A stretch of 15,505 nucleotides of DNA, taken from the NCBI GenBank assembly GCA_964484395.1, contig CAZAFM010000061.1:1-15505 (forward strand), read 5' to 3'. Under the pieces are notes generated by a model, which made no database searches, was not told the DNA's origin, and saw only the letters and a program-made list of their open reading frames with translations. Source of the stretch: CAZAFM01 sp964484395. Its GTDB lineage: Bacteria; Campylobacterota; Campylobacteria; Campylobacterales; CAZAFM01. Made by a program: the position numbers and the translations under genes. Position 1 is the stretch's first letter; each line of letters opens with the position of its first letter. This document shows positions 14,250 through 15,505 of the stretch, piece after piece.

Positions 14250-14834
14250 TTGAAGAGTCCTTATATAGGAAGGCAGGTTAAGCATTTTGATAAAGTGCAG
14301 ACAGAAAGCTTAGTGGCAAACTTTTCAGAGTGTATGAAGTATAGATATACACTAGATATGGAGTATAGTGGGGATGATAGAGATAAGCAGATGATTATAA
14401 TCCTCAAAAACCCTTCAAGCGCTGATGAAAAAATGGCTGATAAAACAATAGCTACAGCAGAATCATATATCTACAAGCACTTCTTAGATGTGAAAAAGCT
14501 AAGAATACTAAACATCTACTCCTATAGAGCAACCTACCCAAGAGATGTAGCAGAACTTATAAAAGAGGGTAGGGAGGAGTATGTTATAGGGCTTGAAAAT
14601 GATGCACATATAGATGAAAGCCTTAAGCTTACAGACTATGTTTTGATAGCTTGGGGTGGGAGTAGTGGTATCAAGGCTAACTCTTATAAAAAAAGAGTAG
14701 AATCAATACTGCATAGAGTCAAAAAAAGCCAAAAGCCTACTTTTAGAAACCCACAAAAAGGAAGCGAGCTATATCCATTTCATGCGTGCTATTGGGGCTA
14801 CGAGAGTAAGCCATGCAGGTTAGAATTTAGCTAG
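14250..14834 (+). CDS. DUF1643 family protein of unknown function
   Basis: A 194-residue cytoplasmic protein of the DUF1643 family. Family blocks are visible: RYTLDMEY, then QMIIILKNPSSADEKMADKTIATAESYI (family pattern 'LNPStAd...DpTi'), LRILNIYSYRATYPRDV (pattern 'N.faYRAT.P.dl'), and DYVLIAWGGSSGIKANSYKKRVESIL (pattern 'AWG....r...v'), ending with a YPFHACYWGY segment where the family has 'HPlyl'. No enzyme activity is established for the family, so none is given here. The start is TTG at 14250, supported by AAAGGGGG 5 bases upstream; the first internal ATG is near residue 29 and would remove part of the domain. It is the only plus-strand gene in the right half of the window, and its stop lies inside the transglycosylase gene (15-base convergent overlap). 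Confidence 0.87.
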   Translation: MKSPYIGRQVKHFDKVQTESLVANFSECMKYRYTLDMEYSGDDRDKQMIIILKNPSSADEKMADKTIATAESYIYKHFLDVKKLRILNIYSYRATYPRDVAELIKEGREEYVIGLENDAHIDESLKLTDYVLIAWGGSSGIKANSYKKRVESILHRVKKSQKPTFRNPQKGSELYPFHACYWGYESKPCRLEFS

Positions 14835-15437
14835 TTTAAGTAGGCGGTAGTACTCCATAATCTGATTAGAGTAGTCTATGGAGTGTTTTAGACCTCTGTG
14901 GATTAGTATTTCATGTATTATCTCTTTATTGTAGTCTCCATACTTTTTTTTAGTAGAGTTCAAAATCCTTCTTACAATACTAGGTCCTGCATTATAGGAT
15001 ATTAGTATGAGCTTTTGTTTTAGCTCTTTGTCTTTTATATCTGGGAGTTTAGAATCTATGTTCTCTAGGTATCTAGCAGCTGCTTCTATGCTAGCTTTTG
15101 GGTTAAGTCTGTTTACTCCTAATGACTCTGCTGTACTTAATGTTAGCATCATAATACCTCTAACTCCAGTAGGGCTTATAGCGTTATTGTTCCAGTGGGA
15201 CTCTTTGTAGCTGATAGCTGCAAGTAGTTTCCAAGATATATCGCTACTTTTTGAAGCCTCTTTGAAGTACTCTACATATTTTGGAAGTCGTGTTTTGGTT
15301 TTTTTTAAAAAGCCTTCTATATCTTGGTGGCTTAGATACTCTATATTTATAGATGTTGGGTTTCCATCTTTGATTCTATCTTCACAGCCTATAAGTATAA
15401 AAAATATCAAAGATGCTACAATAAGTCTTATATACAT
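14820..15437 (-). CDS. MltF-like lytic murein transglycosylase, lipoprotein, catalytic domain only
   Basis: Cleaves the glycan strands of peptidoglycan with 1,6-anhydro product formation. The N-terminus has a lipoprotein signal: hydrophobic residues 5-16 and lipobox LIGC with acceptor Cys18 followed by Glu19-Asp20, so it is expected at a membrane facing the periplasm. The SLT domain spans about 60-205: catalytic Glu79 in AISYKESHW, then ISPTGVRGIMMLTLSTAESLGV (87-108), close to the MltF (YfhD) version of this motif, and ISYNAG (146-151). At 205 residues it lacks the N-terminal solute-binding domain of E. coli MltF (about 518 residues). AGGA lies 5 bases before the ATG. A TATATA stretch just upstream could serve as -10. 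Confidence 0.93.
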   Translation of the reverse strand: MYIRLIVASLIFFILIGCEDRIKDGNPTSINIEYLSHQDIEGFLKKTKTRLPKYVEYFKEASKSSDISWKLLAAISYKESHWNNNAISPTGVRGIMMLTLSTAESLGVNRLNPKASIEAAARYLENIDSKLPDIKDKELKQKLILISYNAGPSIVRRILNSTKKKYGDYNKEIIHEILIHRGLKHSIDYSNQIMEYYRLLKLAKF

Positions 15438-15465
15438 ATAAATCCTAGTTTTTCACTATATATAC

Positions 15466-15492
15466 GCCTTAGGGAGCAAAGCTCCTTAAGGC
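15466..15492. repeat. 12-bp hairpin palindrome with AAA loop
   Basis: GCCTTAGGGAGC (15466-15477) pairs with GCTCCTTAAGGC (15481-15492) through a three-base loop, with a single G-T wobble. It is GC-richer than its surroundings. Neither side has a T-tract, so it is not a standard intrinsic terminator unless the context outside the window supplies one; it sits 29 bases before the transglycosylase ATG and may be a dispersed repeat or the 3' end structure of a neighbouring transcript. Confidence 0.6.
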
Positions 15493-15505
15493 TACGCTAA
15501 CGCTG

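Noticed and set aside
1..15505. Search for a defence system, phage or transposon cargo, CRISPR array, tRNA or rRNA
   Set aside because: Apart from DUF1643, all genes belong to housekeeping, respiratory, repair or envelope families; no integrase, transposase, regular spaced repeats or cloverleaf-like GC-rich segments were seen.

Overview
The window is AT-rich chromosomal DNA that looks like a Campylobacterota (Epsilonproteobacteria) genome, most probably a sulfur-oxidising Sulfurimonas-type organism. The reasons are the uvrD-truB-csrA-ispE-smpB gene order, promoters that show a TATAAT-like -10 with AT/T-rich upstream DNA and no obvious -35, a CCG-domain (type E) succinate/fumarate oxidoreductase, and pervasive AAA/TTT codons. 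The genus is an inference; the phylum is much safer. I see no phage, transposase, CRISPR array, rRNA or tRNA gene.

Layout. (1) 1-908, minus strand: a LysR-type regulator whose last codon or codons lie off the left edge. (2) 909-1062: a divergent promoter region. (3) 1063-6037, plus strand: a six-gene, fully overlapping cluster made of a UvrD/Rep-family helicase, TruB, CsrA, IspE, SmpB and a stand-alone MnmC-type tRNA methyltransferase. It is a housekeeping cluster of DNA repair, tRNA modification, ribosome rescue, isoprenoid synthesis and post-transcriptional regulation. (4) 6021-13297, minus strand, read right to left: sdhA, sdhB, sdhE, a REC-PAS-degenerate GGDEF response regulator, a class II superoxide reductase, a family 4 (4Fe-4S) uracil-DNA glycosylase and an exported protein with a probable periplasmic-binding-protein fold. 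sdhABE plus the regulator are tightly packed; the superoxide reductase has its own candidate promoter; the glycosylase follows a strongly structured leader. (5) 13298-13508: a 211-base gap with the sdhA promoter and a candidate operator. (6) 13509-14189, minus: an exported SIMPL-like protein, divergent from (7) 14250-14834, plus: a DUF1643 protein. (8) 14820-15437, minus: a small lipoprotein with an MltF-like lytic transglycosylase domain, followed to the right by a near-perfect 12-bp hairpin at the edge.

How the parts fit. The SdhABE complex links succinate/fumarate chemistry to the quinone pool; the lack of a Tat signal on SdhA separates it from the periplasmic MfrABE enzymes of Wolinella and Campylobacter. 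The superoxide reductase and uracil glycosylase make a plausible oxygen-damage pair next to it. CsrA is encoded here, and two leaders in the window (uvrD and the glycosylase) carry closely spaced GGA motifs over their translation starts, so CsrA control is a testable idea. Most of the window is ordinary core genome. The least explained parts are the glycosylase leader (7889-8010), the palindromes upstream of sdhA, the orphan DUF1643 gene and the exported protein coupled to the glycosylase.
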